The position numbers were made by a program, and so were the translations under genes. The notes beneath the pieces were generated by a model. It made no database searches, had not been told where the DNA came from, and saw only the letters and a list, made by a program, of their open reading frames with translations. Shown in pieces: positions 41,206-52,606 of a stretch of DNA of 64,000 nucleotides (positions within the stretch are counted from its first letter, which is position 1; each line of letters starts with the position of its first letter). Source of the stretch: Mycobacterium malmoense (GTDB taxonomy: Bacteria > Actinomycetota > Actinomycetes > Mycobacteriales > Mycobacteriaceae); NCBI RefSeq assembly GCF_019645855.1, contig NZ_CP080999.1, positions 5,255,860 to 5,319,859 on the forward strand, read 5' to 3'.

Positions 41206-43066
41206 GCCCGGTGGTCGCCGGCCGCAGGGTCTCGGGGTCGACCCACTCCCCCAGCCAGTATTCACCGCGGTGACGCGCGGTCATGCCGTCGCGCTGCAGC
41301 GCATCACCGTGGCCGGACACCACGTCGGAAATGCTGAACAGCGACTCCGATCCGTCCTCGAAATAACGGCGATGGTCGTGGACCGGATTCACCGAGTTAC
41401 CGGGCGCCTCGGCTTTGAACCGGGTGGAGCCGTAGCCGTCAACGGAAGGGTCTTCTCCTAGCCCGCCCCACGTCAAACCGATGAGACCCGGCCCCGTCAC
41501 CTGATCGGGCAACCAGGTCACCGCATCGCCCGAGGCCGCCCCGACGTAGAGATGCCCACCGGGGGACAGATGAAAGTCGGCCGCCGAATGCGCCAGGTCG
41601 GTACCCGGAGAGCCGACCAGCACCACATCGTTGCTGTGCATCCCATAGCCCGCCGCCGCATCCGCAACGACGGTCGACCCGTACGAGTGGCCGACCACGG
41701 TCATGTGTGCCGGGGCACCTTGGTGGGTGACCGCCAACGCATTCACGTCGGAGGCCAACAACTGGCCACCGGCACGGGCCATGTTCGGCTCCCACAAACC
41801 CGGGTCGAACCACGAGTCCGGGGCGTCATAACCCACCCACATCACCACCGCAGTCTCCTTACCCACATCTGCGTGGGCGGACTCCCGGAACAGGTGCGCC
41901 CCATCGAGGTTGGCCAGCGTTGCCTCACGCACACCAGTGCCCGAGCCCTTCACCAAAACCGCAGTGTTGGCCGCCGTGTCGGGGTTGCCCATCGCGATGG
42001 CGGCAACGCCCTCGCCACCGAAGGCCTCGGGCTCATACCTCAACAGGAATACGTCCGGGCGTTTGCCGGTCCGCTCGTTCACAGCGACCGCTGACGTCTT
42101 CAGGCCTTCGCGGGTGCGGCGGGCATTGGCGTAGCGGGCGATAGCCGCTGCGGTCGCCCCGTATTTGGCCGGATCGCCCAGCACGTCGTTGACGGAGACG
42201 CGGCACTGCTCGGCGAGGTCTTCCACGCGATGCAGGTCGTCGTTCATCACGGCCGTGTTGACCCGGCTACGCACGACGACGGGAATACCGTTGAGGTTGC
42301 CCAGCTCCGGTGGATGGTCGTCGATCAACCGGCCTTGCTGCTCCGCGTTGAGCGTTCTCCACCACCTGTTGACGTCCTCGGCGTTCGTTCCCACCGACGG
42401 AAGCGGTAGCGGCTCTTCGGGATTCGCCGACCATTCCGGTGCGTCCACCGCCTGGAGAACCGTCGCGTCGTATCCGTCGGTGCGCAAGGTGACCAGCGAC
42501 CTTTGCAGGTATGCCGAGTAGCCGCCGCGTATCGATTGCAGCTGGCCCAGGGCTGACTTGGTGTCACGAATGGCGTCGTCTTCACAGGCACGGATGAACG
42601 CCTCGAGTGCCGCTCTGTCGCCTGCGCCGAGCTGGGGGTCTTTTTCGAGATGCAACGCTTGGCCAAGTAGGTCGTCGAGCCGCTGCAGTTGACTCTCCAA
42701 CGTCGAGATAGCCACTTCGCTGGTGCGTTGCGCCTCGGCCAGGGCGGCCGCGACGTTTTCCAGGTCGACCGCGATCTTGGGCAACTGTAGGGACTGCGCA
42801 CCGAGCGCCCGGGCCGTGCGCTGCACTTCGGCGGAGTCGTTGATCGAGTGCTCGCCATTTTCCCGATTCCACGACGCCTCGAAGCGACGACGCGCCTCGT
42901 CGAACGCCTTGTTGGACTCGGCGGTGCACCGGCCCGCGTCATGAAACACCCGCGCTAAATCGGAAATCTGGGCCGGACGCCCGGTTTGCAGGCTTTTGTC
43001 GATCGCCCAGGGGTGACCGCCGGCTTCGGCTATTAGATGCGGAATGCTGATGTATCGGAGCTGCAT
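41180..43066 (-). CDS. Large protein with N-terminal helical region and C-terminal alpha/beta hydrolase (DUF1023-type)
   Basis: The 628-residue protein begins at ATG 43066. Residues 1-240 are helical and coiled-coil-rich with charged heptads (VAAALAEAQRTSEVAISTLE), like the pre-toxin regions of type VII effectors. The C-terminal domain has the nucleophile Ser in VVGHSYGSTV near residue 461, then VLVGSPGTDLAHSA and NPVHDHRRYF with a candidate His. Its start overlaps the small DUF2563-like gene by 34 bases. It occupies the position of cpnT in M. tuberculosis. An esterase or lipase-like activity is inferred. Confidence 0.85.
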   Translation of the reverse strand: MQLRYISIPHLIAEAGGHPWAIDKSLQTGRPAQISDLARVFHDAGRCTAESNKAFDEARRRFEASWNRENGEHSINDSAEVQRTARALGAQSLQLPKIAVDLENVAAALAEAQRTSEVAISTLESQLQRLDDLLGQALHLEKDPQLGAGDRAALEAFIRACEDDAIRDTKSALGQLQSIRGGYSAYLQRSLVTLRTDGYDATVLQAVDAPEWSANPEEPLPLPSVGTNAEDVNRWWRTLNAEQQGRLIDDHPPELGNLNGIPVVVRSRVNTAVMNDDLHRVEDLAEQCRVSVNDVLGDPAKYGATAAAIARYANARRTREGLKTSAVAVNERTGKRPDVFLLRYEPEAFGGEGVAAIAMGNPDTAANTAVLVKGSGTGVREATLANLDGAHLFRESAHADVGKETAVVMWVGYDAPDSWFDPGLWEPNMARAGGQLLASDVNALAVTHQGAPAHMTVVGHSYGSTVVADAAAGYGMHSNDVVLVGSPGTDLAHSAADFHLSPGGHLYVGAASGDAVTWLPDQVTGPGLIGLTWGGLGEDPSVDGYGSTRFKAEAPGNSVNPVHDHRRYFEDGSESLFSISDVVSGHGDALQRDGMTARHRGEYWLGEWVDPETLRPATTGHRHRTATG

Positions 43067-43362
43067 CGCACCGCCCGCATTTCTGCGGCGTTGCGGTCGT
43101 CCATGTCGGTGAACTCATTGGCGGCGTAATGCGCCTTGCGGCCGAGTTCGGTCAGTGTTTCCCGGTGGCCCTGCAAGGTTTTGACGTGCTGGGCGTGCGC
43201 CGAAGTGACGGCGCCGTGAAAGCTTTCGGCTGCGGGAAAGCCGCCGAACATCCCCGACAGCAGCGGTCCTCGCGACAGCTGATCGGCGCCGTCTTGCGCA
43301 TGCCCGCCCGCGCGGTGAGACTCGTTCGCGCCCGAGTGCAGCAAGTCAGCGTCGACGAACAT
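43033..43362 (-). CDS. DUF2563-like small protein, putative type VII partner of the hydrolase
   Basis: ATG 43362 gives 109 residues beginning MFVDADLLHSGANESHRAGG, the conserved opening of mycobacterial DUF2563 proteins. The rest is helical (HAQHVKTLQGHRETLTELGR) with WXG100-like size and no signal peptide. It overlaps the hydrolase start and is probably translated with it. By analogy with EsxE/EsxF upstream of CpnT it may be a secretion partner; this is inference. Confidence 0.78.
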   Translation of the reverse strand: MFVDADLLHSGANESHRAGGHAQDGADQLSRGPLLSGMFGGFPAAESFHGAVTSAHAQHVKTLQGHRETLTELGRKAHYAANEFTDMDDRNAAEMRAVRCSSDTSAFRI

Positions 43363-43527
43363 CGCTGCCCCTTCCTCGGCCGTCAAGGTCTCGATATTCG
43401 GCGGCCATGAGCGACGCCGTCCCGGCGCGTTCTCTCGCCGCCCCGCCTGAGTTGCTGACAAAGCTAATGACGGTGTACTTGCCGGTCAATTCAGTCTCTT
43501 TCCCCGCGGCACCGGTATTGACGATCC

Positions 43528-44037
43528 TCATAAGTTGCTGGCCCCGTCGGCCAAACCGTCGCCGTCGGTGTCGGTCAGCCGGACGTTCCACTTGCCGTCG
43601 CCGTCGGTGTCGACGTACTCGGTCACCCCGTTCTCCCCGGCGCACAGCACCCGGTCCGCAATCCCGTTGCCGTCGGTGTCGAGCAGTCGGTCGTCGGCGT
43701 GGCCCCGCCCGTCGAAATCGACCAATGGACCGCCGGTGTGCTCGACCCCGTCGAGCCCAAACCAGCGCAGCTGCCCACCCCGGTCGACGGCTACGGCCCA
43801 CGTCCCCGTTCCGTCATCGGTGAAGTAAGCCTCCGGCGTGCCGTCGTTGTCGAGGTCGAGCACGGCATGATCGGCCATTCCATCGCCGTCGAAATCCGCC
43901 AGCGCGTCGTCGCGCAACCCGTCGCCATCGAAATCGAGACCAATCGCGTCGGGCCGGCCGTCGCCGTCAAGATCGAGGTCCGGTTGACCGTTCCAGATGG
44001 CCGCCACGCCGTTGTCTCCGGCCAAGCAATAGTCCAT
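43528..44037 (-). CDS. Calcium-loop-like repeat protein (Rv3906c-like)
   Basis: ATG 44037 gives 169 residues, the length recalled for Rv3906c. Eight repeats of the DxDxDG type (for example DLDGDGRPD, DFDGDGMAD, DTDGNGIAD, DTDGDGLAD) fill most of the protein, resembling EF-hand or thrombospondin type-3 calcium loops. One copy has Arg in place of Asp (DFDGRGHAD). No signal peptide is seen. Calcium binding is predicted. It overlaps no gene; pcnA ends 26 bases upstream of its start. Confidence 0.85.
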   Translation of the reverse strand: MDYCLAGDNGVAAIWNGQPDLDLDGDGRPDAIGLDFDGDGLRDDALADFDGDGMADHAVLDLDNDGTPEAYFTDDGTGTWAVAVDRGGQLRWFGLDGVEHTGGPLVDFDGRGHADDRLLDTDGNGIADRVLCAGENGVTEYVDTDGDGKWNVRLTDTDGDGLADGASNL

Positions 44038-44062
44038 GCGTACTCGGACGCTTAACCCACCA

Positions 44063-45505
<1,443 letters not shown>

Positions 45506-45761
45506 GTTCGATCAGCCTAGTCGGACGGGGATCGCGGCCGCTCACATGTAAAGGGGCGCTCGCGGCGTTGAGTGTGCGCTCATGGCTTCGGGTGTGTATC
45601 CAGGGTGGGGATCTCGCCGATTTTCCGCCATGGAAGCACGTTGGAAGCACACGCGATGCTGCCCAGGCATTTCTGAATCCAGGTGCGCGCGGCGCCGTAA
45701 CGCCCCGGGCCAGCGGCGAGTATGTCCTGAAGACCGTGCCGTGCCAGCTACTATCGCTTGG

Positions 45762-46496
45762 GTGTCGGACGGCGAACAAGCCAAACCACGTCGGCGCCGA
45801 GGAGGGCGCCGGGGTCGTCGTACTGCCGGCGCCGCCGACAACCCTAAGGACGACCAAGCGACCGCCGACTCCGCACCGACCAAACCGCGCCGATCGCGCT
45901 CTTCCCGCCGCACGGCGGAGCGGCTGCGCACTGTGCACGAAACGTCCGCCGGCGGGCTGGTCATCGACGGTATCGACGGCCCGCGCGACGCGCAGGTCGC
46001 GGCGCTGATCGGGCGCGTCGATCGGCGCGGACGGATGCTGTGGTCGTTGCCCAAGGGCCATATCGAGCTCGGCGAGACCGCCGAGCAAACCGCCATTCGT
46101 GAGGTCGCCGAGGAGACCGGGATCCGGGGCAGCGTGCTGGCCGCGCTGGGACGCATCGACTACTGGTTCGTCACCGATGGCCGCCGGGTGCACAAGACCG
46201 TGCACCATTATCTGATGCGCTTCTCCGGCGGCGAGCTGTGCGACGAGGATCTCGAAGTGGCCGAGGTGGCCTGGGTGCCGATGCGGGAACTGCCGGCGCG
46301 GCTGGCCTATGCCGACGAACGTCGGCTGGCCGAGGTGGCCGACGAGCTGATCGACAAGCTGCAGAGCGACGGTCCCGCCGCACTTCCGCCGTTGCCACCC
46401 AGCTCACCCCGGCGCCGCCCGCAGACGCATTCGCGGACCCGGCATTCGGACAAGCCCGTTACGGGCCGGAAGAACGGTCACGGGCCCGGGCCGTGA
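45762..46496 (+). CDS. mutT4: Nudix hydrolase MutT4
   Basis: GTG 45762 gives 244 residues with the conserved start VSDGEQAKPRRRRG; the open frame extends upstream but is not conserved in character. A basic Arg-rich N-terminus (residues 8-55) precedes the Nudix domain, with box GHIELGETAEQTAIREVAEE completing in TGI (residues 99-121). It hydrolyses nucleoside diphosphate-linked substrates, possibly oxidised or damaged nucleotides. The stop overlaps the Rv3909-like start as GTGA. Confidence 0.94.
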   Translation: MSDGEQAKPRRRRGGRRGRRTAGAADNPKDDQATADSAPTKPRRSRSSRRTAERLRTVHETSAGGLVIDGIDGPRDAQVAALIGRVDRRGRMLWSLPKGHIELGETAEQTAIREVAEETGIRGSVLAALGRIDYWFVTDGRRVHKTVHHYLMRFSGGELCDEDLEVAEVAWVPMRELPARLAYADERRLAEVADELIDKLQSDGPAALPPLPPSSPRRRPQTHSRTRHSDKPVTGRKNGHGPGP

Positions 46497-48892
46497 CCAA
46501 GCCGCGACTTCGCCGGGCCGGCCTGTTGCGCCTTGCCGCAGTGGTCGGGATCGTGGCCGGTTTTGCGGTGCTCACCGGGCCGGCCGTGCCGCGCGTCGCC
46601 GCGGGCGAGCCCGGATCGACGCCCTTTGTCCGGATCCGCATCGACCAGGTGACCCCGGACGTGGTCACCACGACGAGCCAACCCGTCGTCACGGTCAGCG
46701 GAATCGTGACCAACGTCGGTGACCGCCCAGTCCGCGACGTCATGGTCCGGCTGGAGCACGCTCCGGCGGTCACCGCCTCGGTGGGCCTGCGCACCTCCCT
46801 GGACGGGGGCACGGACCAGTACCAGCCGGCCGCGGACTTCCTCACGGTGGCACCCGAGCTGCAGCGCGGGCAAGAAGCCGGCTTCACCCTGTCCACCTCG
46901 CTGCGCTCATTGACCAAACCGTCCCTGGGCATCGAAAAGCCCGGGATCTACCCGGCCCTGGTCAACGTCAACGGAACGCCCGACTACGGCGCCCCCGCCC
47001 GGCTCGACAACGCACGGTTCCTGCTGCCCGTGGTCGGCGTGCCACCCGACCACGCCGACGACCTCGACTCCGCCGTCGCGCCCGACACCTCCAAACCCGT
47101 GTGGATCACCATGCTGTGGCCGCTGGCCGACCGGCCCCGCCTGTCCCCCGGCGTACCGGGCGGCACGATTCCGGTTCGGCTGGCCGACGACGACTTGGCC
47201 ACCTCACTGGCCAACGGCGGGCGACTCGACATCCTGCTGTCCGCGGCCGAGGTCGCCACCAGCCACGACGTCGATCCCGACGGGGCCGTCGGCCGCGCGC
47301 TGTGCCTGGCCGTCGACCCGGATCTGCTGGTCACCGTCAACGCGATGACGGGCGGCTACGTGGTGTCCAATTCACCCGACGGCCCCGCTCAGCTACCGGG
47401 CACCCCGACGCATCCGGGCACCGGTCAGGCCGCCGCGACCGGATGGCTGAACCGACTGCGGGCGCTGGCCCACCGGACCTGCGTGGCGCCGCTGCCCTAT
47501 GCGCAGGCCGACCTGGACGCCCTGCAACGCGTCAACGATCCGGGGCTCAGCGCGATCGCCACCGACGGCGTCGGCAGCATCGTCGACCGCATTCTGGACA
47601 TATCCTCCACCCGCGGGGCCACCCTGCTGCCCGACGGCCCGTTGACCGGCCGCGCGGTCGACCTGCTGGGCGCCAGCGAGAGCACCGTCGCCATTGCCGC
47701 CGCCGACTTGTCCGCCGAGGATCCGAGCGGCGACGGCCCCGCCAGCGTCGACACCGCGCCCAGGCGGTTGTCCCCGCATGTGGTGGTGGCGCCGTTCGAC
47801 CCGGCCGTCGGCGCCGCGCTGGCCGGCGCCGGCGACAACCCGGCCGCCCCGACCTATCTGGATCCCTCGCTGACGGTTCGGCTCGCGCACGACTCGGACG
47901 TCGCCCGACGCCAGGATGCCCTTGGCTCCATCTTCTGGCACCCCCTGCAGCGCGACGACGCGCCGCGCACCCAAATCCTGGTTCCCCCCGCGACATGGAA
48001 CCTGCAGACCGACGACGCGCAGGTCATCCTGACCGCGCTGGCCACGACCATCCGTTCCGGCCTTGCGGTGCCGCGACCGTTACCGGCGGCGATCGCCGAG
48101 GCCGCGGCCAGCAACGAGCCGCCGGAGCAGGCGGGCGTCGTGGACGGCTCGGGCGCCGCACGCGGCCGGTTCAACGACGACGTCACCGCGGACATCGCCG
48201 GCCGAGTCGCCCGCCTGTGGGGTCTGACCTCGGCGCTGAGCACCGACGAACGCACCGGGCTGACCGGTGTCCAGTACACCGCGCCGCTGCGCGAGGACAT
48301 GCTGCGCGCGTTGAGCCAATCGGAACCACCCGATACCCGTAACGGGCTGGCTCAGCAGCGGCTGGCGGTGGTGGGTAGGACGATCAACGACCTGTTCGGC
48401 GCGGTCACGATCGTCAACCCGGGCGGCTCCTACACCCTGGCCACCGAGCACAGTCCCCTTCCGCTGGCGCTGCACAACGGCCTCGCCGTTCCCATCCGGG
48501 TGCGGCTGCAGGTCGACGCTCCCCCCGGGATGACCGTCACCGACGTCGGCCAGATCGAATTGCCGCCGGGATACCTGCCGCTGCGGGTGCCCATCGAGGT
48601 GAACTTCACCCAGCGGGTCGCCGTCGACGTGACGCTGCGGACCCCGGACGGCCTGCGGCTGGGCGAGCCGGTGCGCCTGTCGGTGCATTCCAACGCCTAC
48701 GGCAAGGTGCTGTTCGCCATCACGATGACGGCCGCCGCGGTGCTGGTGCTGCTGGCCGGGCGGCGACTTTGGCACCGCTTCCGCGGCCAGCCCGATCCCG
48801 CCGACCTGGACCGTCCGGACCCGCCCCACCCGAGACCCTCCGGCATGCACGACGAGATCGACGACCGGGTCGATCAAGAGCACCGCGTCTGA
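46493..48892 (+). CDS. Large exported membrane-anchored protein (Rv3909-like)
   Basis: GTG 46493 overlaps the mutT4 stop. The 799-residue protein has a signal-like hydrophobic N-terminus (LLRLAAVVGIVAGFAVLTGPAV), a long extracytoplasmic region with an NEW3-like beta domain near the start (VVTVSGIVTNVGDRPVRDVM), and a C-terminal membrane helix (VLFAITMTAAAVLVLLAGRR). It is conserved directly upstream of murJ in mycobacteria, suggesting a cell-envelope role. The function is not established. Confidence 0.9.
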   Translation: MTKPRLRRAGLLRLAAVVGIVAGFAVLTGPAVPRVAAGEPGSTPFVRIRIDQVTPDVVTTTSQPVVTVSGIVTNVGDRPVRDVMVRLEHAPAVTASVGLRTSLDGGTDQYQPAADFLTVAPELQRGQEAGFTLSTSLRSLTKPSLGIEKPGIYPALVNVNGTPDYGAPARLDNARFLLPVVGVPPDHADDLDSAVAPDTSKPVWITMLWPLADRPRLSPGVPGGTIPVRLADDDLATSLANGGRLDILLSAAEVATSHDVDPDGAVGRALCLAVDPDLLVTVNAMTGGYVVSNSPDGPAQLPGTPTHPGTGQAAATGWLNRLRALAHRTCVAPLPYAQADLDALQRVNDPGLSAIATDGVGSIVDRILDISSTRGATLLPDGPLTGRAVDLLGASESTVAIAAADLSAEDPSGDGPASVDTAPRRLSPHVVVAPFDPAVGAALAGAGDNPAAPTYLDPSLTVRLAHDSDVARRQDALGSIFWHPLQRDDAPRTQILVPPATWNLQTDDAQVILTALATTIRSGLAVPRPLPAAIAEAAASNEPPEQAGVVDGSGAARGRFNDDVTADIAGRVARLWGLTSALSTDERTGLTGVQYTAPLREDMLRALSQSEPPDTRNGLAQQRLAVVGRTINDLFGAVTIVNPGGSYTLATEHSPLPLALHNGLAVPIRVRLQVDAPPGMTVTDVGQIELPPGYLPLRVPIEVNFTQRVAVDVTLRTPDGLRLGEPVRLSVHSNAYGKVLFAITMTAAAVLVLLAGRRLWHRFRGQPDPADLDRPDPPHPRPSGMHDEIDDRVDQEHRV

Positions 48893-51800
48893 TGAGCCCC
48901 GCGTACCGCCGGACTCACGCACAGCCACCGCCGCGCCTTGCGCCGTCAAGGCGCCGCCCGGGCCCGCCCACCGGTCCCCTGCCTCCGGTGCCGGAGCTGG
49001 CCCGTCGGCGACCCGAACTGTCCGACGCGGCGCTGGTGTCGCGGTCGTGGGGGATGGCGTTCGCAACGCTGGTCAGCCGGATCACCGGCTTCGCCCGCAT
49101 CGTCGTGCTGGCCGCAATCCTGGGCGCCGCGTTGTCCAGCGCTTTCTCGGTGGCCAACCAGCTGCCGAACCTGGTCGCCGCGCTCGTGCTGGAGGCGACG
49201 TTCACCGCGATCTTCGTGCCGGTGCTGGCCCGCGCCGAGCAAAGCGACCCCGACGGCGGTAAGGCGTTCGTGCGGCGCCTGGTCACGTTGACGACGACGC
49301 TGTTGGTGGTCGCCACGGCGCTGTCGGTGCTGGCCGCGCCGCTGCTGGTGCGGCTGATGTTGGGCCGCAACCCGCAGGTCAACGAGCCGCTGACCACCGC
49401 CTTCGCCTACCTGCTGCTGCCCCAGGTGCTCGCCTACGGCCTCACGTCGGTGTTCATGGCGATCCTGAACACCCGCAACGTGTTCGGGCCGCCGGCGTGG
49501 GCACCCGTCGTCAACAACGTCGTCGCGCTCGCGACCCTGGCCGTGTATCTGGCCGTCCCCGGCGAGCTCTCGGTCGATCCCGTTCGGATGGGCAACACCA
49601 AGCTGCTGGTGCTCGGCATCGGCACCACCTTGGGCGTGTTCGCGCAGACCGCGGTGCTGCTGATAGCGCTGCGCCGCCAGCACGTCAGCCTGCGTCCGCT
49701 GTGGGGAATCGACCAGCGCCTCAAGCGCTTCGGCGCGATGGCCGCCGCGATGGTGCTCTATGTGCTGATCAGCCAACTCGGCCTGGTGGTCGGCAACCAG
49801 ATTGCCAGCACCGCGGCGGCTTCCGGCCCCGCGATCTACAACTACACCTGGCTGGTTCTGATGTTGCCGTTCGGCATGATCGGCGTGACCGTGCTGACCG
49901 TGGTGATGCCGCGGCTGAGCCGCAACGCCGCCGCCGACGACACTCGCGCCGTGCTCGCCGACCTGTCGCTGGCCACCCGCCTCACGCTGATCACGCTGAT
50001 CCCCATCGTCGCGTTCATGACCGTCGGCGGCCCGGCGATCGGCAGCGCGCTGTTCGCCTATGGCCATTTCGGGGACGTCGACGCCGGGTACCTGGGCGCC
50101 GCGATCGCGTTGTCGGCGTTCACGTTGATCCCCTACGGGCTGGTGCTCTTGCAGCTGCGCGTGTTCTACGCGCGGGAACAACCCTGGACGCCGATCGTGA
50201 TCATCCTCGTCATCACGGCCGTCAAGATCGCCGGCTCGGTGCTGGCGCCCCACCTCACCGGCGACCCCAAGCTGGTGGCCGGTTTTCTGGGACTGGCCAA
50301 CGGCATCGGGTTCCTGGCCGGCGCGATCGTCGGTTACCGCCTGCTGCGGCACACGCTGCTGCCCGCCGGCGGCCACCTGATCGGCGTCGGTGAGCTGCGA
50401 ACGATCCTGGTCACGCTTGTCGCGTCGATGCTGGCCGGTCTGGTTGCCCATGTGGCCGATCGGCTGCTGGGGCTTGGCGCGTTAACGGCGCACGGCGGTG
50501 CGGGTTCGCTGCTGCGCCTATTGGTGCTGGCAGCCATCATGCTGCCGATCGTCGCCGCCGTCATGGTCCGCGCGCGGGTCCCCGAGGCGCTGGCGGCGCT
50601 GAGCGCCGTCCGGCGCCGCGTTCCGGGCCTCGGCGGGGGCCACGGCGCGCAACCGGCGTCCCGCAAACCCACTGTGCCGGATCGATATTCTCAGCAGGGC
50701 CGCGTCACGTACCCTGAGCAGAGGAATTCGTCCCCGCCGGGGGCAAACGCGGTCCAGGAACCGATCCGGCGCAGGCCTCCGGAGCGGGCAGCCAGCGCCC
50801 GGATAGCGAAAGGACCGGAGGTGACCGACCGCCCACTGGACAGCGCCGCGTCGGGCGCTGTGCCTGGCTCGGGGTCAGGTGCCGAGCTGCCGCGTCCGGT
50901 TGCCGACGATTTCCAGCCCGACATTCCGCCCGAACCCGAGCCCGAAGCGCCGGCACCACGCCCGCCGGACCGGATGAACGGCGATCCCGCGGCCGAATCC
51001 GCCCGCGGCCCAATCCCGTTCGACGCGCCCCGCGAGCGCGGTGCGGAACCGGCGGCTTCTTCAGAGGATGTTCACCTGGTTCCCGGCGCCCGCATCGCCG
51101 GTGGCCGGTATCGGCTGCTGGTCTTCCACGGCGGCGCGCCCCCCCTGCAGTTCTGGCAGGCGCTGGACACCGCGCTGGACCGGCAGGTGGCGCTGACATT
51201 CATCGACCCGGACGGAGCCCTGCCCCACGACGTGCTGCAAGAGATCCTGTCCCGCACCTTGCGGCTGAGCCGGATCGACAAGCCCGGCATCGCCCGGGTG
51301 CTCGACGTGGTCCACACCGGCTCCGGTGGCTTGGTGGTCGCGGAGTGGATTCGCGGCGGTTCGTTGCAGGAGGTGGCCGACACCGCCCCGTCGCCCGTCG
51401 GCGCGGTCCGGGCGATGCAGTCGCTGGCCGCCGCCGCCGACGCGGCGCACCGCGCCGGTGTCGCGCTGTCGATCGACCATCCCAGCCGGGTGCGCGTCAG
51501 CATCGAAGGCGACGTCGTGCTGGCCTACCCCGCGACGATGCCCGACGCCAACCCGCAAGACGACATCCGCGGAATCGGCGCCGCGCTTTATGCCCTGCTG
51601 GTCAATCGATGGCCGCTGCCGGAGTCCGGGGTGCGCAGCGGGCTCGCACCGGCCGAACGGGATTCCACGGGCAATCCGGTCGAACCCCTGGTCATCGACC
51701 GCGACATCCCCTTCCAGATTTCCGCGGTCGCCGTGCGGGCCGTTCAGGAAGACGGCGGAATACGCAGTGCGTCAACGCTTTTGAACTTGCTGCAGCAAGC

Positions 51801-52542
51801 AACGGCGGTGGCCGACCGCACCGAGATCCTCGGTCCGATCGACGACTCGCCGCCACCACCCGTCTCCCGTGCATCCACCGCCCGCGAGTACGCAACCTTC
51901 GCGCGCCGGCGCCGCAACGTGCTGATCGGTGTCGGCGCCGCCCTCACCGTCATCGTGGTGGCCCTGCTGGTGCTGGCGTCGGTGGTGAGCAAGATCTTCG
52001 GCAACGTCGGTGGTGGCCTCAACAAGGACGAGCTCGGGCTGAACGGCCCCTCGTCGTCGACGTCGTCGTCGGTCAGTTCGGCCCCGTCGGGCAGCATGGT
52101 CAAACCGACCAGGGCAACGGTGTTTTCGCCCGACGGCGAAGCCGACAACCCGGGCCAGGCCGGGCTGGCGATCGACGGCAACCCCACCACCTCCTGGGAA
52201 ACCGACATCTACACCGACGCCGCTCCCTTCCCCGGCTTCAAGAACGGTGTCGGGTTGATGTTGCAGCTGCCGAGCCCCACCGTGGTCGGCGCCGTCGGCC
52301 TCGACGTTTCCAGCACCGGCACCAAGGTCGAGATCCGCTCGTCCACCACGCCGACGCCGTCGAGTCTGGAAGACACGACCGTGCTGACGCCGGCCACGGC
52401 GCTCAAGCCCGGCCACAACACCATCCCGGTCAGGTCCGGCGCCCCGACATCGAATCTGCTGGTGTGGATTTCCACGTTGGGGACCACCGACGGCAAGAGC
52501 CGCGCGGCCATCTCGGAGATCACGGTCCAGGCCGCGTCCTGA
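48892..52542 (+). CDS. murJ: MurJ/MviN lipid II flippase fused to a pseudokinase and extracellular domain
   Basis: ATG 48892 overlaps the previous stop (TGATG). The 1216-residue protein has about 14 membrane helices in residues 40-580 (MATE-like flippase; SWGMAFATLVSRITGFARI), a disordered linker, and a kinase-like domain at about 725-980 (RIAGGRYRLLVFHGG, VALTFIDPDG) without a normal catalytic loop. A membrane helix near 1010-1032 and a C-terminal discoidin-like domain follow. In mycobacteria the phosphorylated pseudokinase recruits FhaA to control peptidoglycan synthesis. Confidence 0.95.
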   Translation: MSPAYRRTHAQPPPRLAPSRRRPGPPTGPLPPVPELARRRPELSDAALVSRSWGMAFATLVSRITGFARIVVLAAILGAALSSAFSVANQLPNLVAALVLEATFTAIFVPVLARAEQSDPDGGKAFVRRLVTLTTTLLVVATALSVLAAPLLVRLMLGRNPQVNEPLTTAFAYLLLPQVLAYGLTSVFMAILNTRNVFGPPAWAPVVNNVVALATLAVYLAVPGELSVDPVRMGNTKLLVLGIGTTLGVFAQTAVLLIALRRQHVSLRPLWGIDQRLKRFGAMAAAMVLYVLISQLGLVVGNQIASTAAASGPAIYNYTWLVLMLPFGMIGVTVLTVVMPRLSRNAAADDTRAVLADLSLATRLTLITLIPIVAFMTVGGPAIGSALFAYGHFGDVDAGYLGAAIALSAFTLIPYGLVLLQLRVFYAREQPWTPIVIILVITAVKIAGSVLAPHLTGDPKLVAGFLGLANGIGFLAGAIVGYRLLRHTLLPAGGHLIGVGELRTILVTLVASMLAGLVAHVADRLLGLGALTAHGGAGSLLRLLVLAAIMLPIVAAVMVRARVPEALAALSAVRRRVPGLGGGHGAQPASRKPTVPDRYSQQGRVTYPEQRNSSPPGANAVQEPIRRRPPERAASARIAKGPEVTDRPLDSAASGAVPGSGSGAELPRPVADDFQPDIPPEPEPEAPAPRPPDRMNGDPAAESARGPIPFDAPRERGAEPAASSEDVHLVPGARIAGGRYRLLVFHGGAPPLQFWQALDTALDRQVALTFIDPDGALPHDVLQEILSRTLRLSRIDKPGIARVLDVVHTGSGGLVVAEWIRGGSLQEVADTAPSPVGAVRAMQSLAAAADAAHRAGVALSIDHPSRVRVSIEGDVVLAYPATMPDANPQDDIRGIGAALYALLVNRWPLPESGVRSGLAPAERDSTGNPVEPLVIDRDIPFQISAVAVRAVQEDGGIRSASTLLNLLQQATAVADRTEILGPIDDSPPPPVSRASTAREYATFARRRRNVLIGVGAALTVIVVALLVLASVVSKIFGNVGGGLNKDELGLNGPSSSTSSSVSSAPSGSMVKPTRATVFSPDGEADNPGQAGLAIDGNPTTSWETDIYTDAAPFPGFKNGVGLMLQLPSPTVVGAVGLDVSSTGTKVEIRSSTTPTPSSLEDTTVLTPATALKPGHNTIPVRSGAPTSNLLVWISTLGTTDGKSRAAISEITVQAAS

Positions 52543-52606
52543 CGGCGCTCACAGACTCGTGCCGTGGTGAAGTGCCGCGCAACAACCGATTGGTTACTGT
52601 CCGGCC

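Noticed and set aside
48946..50451. Minus-strand frame of 501 codons opposite murJ
   Set aside because: Gln/Arg/Gly/His-rich translation antisense to conserved membrane helices of MurJ.
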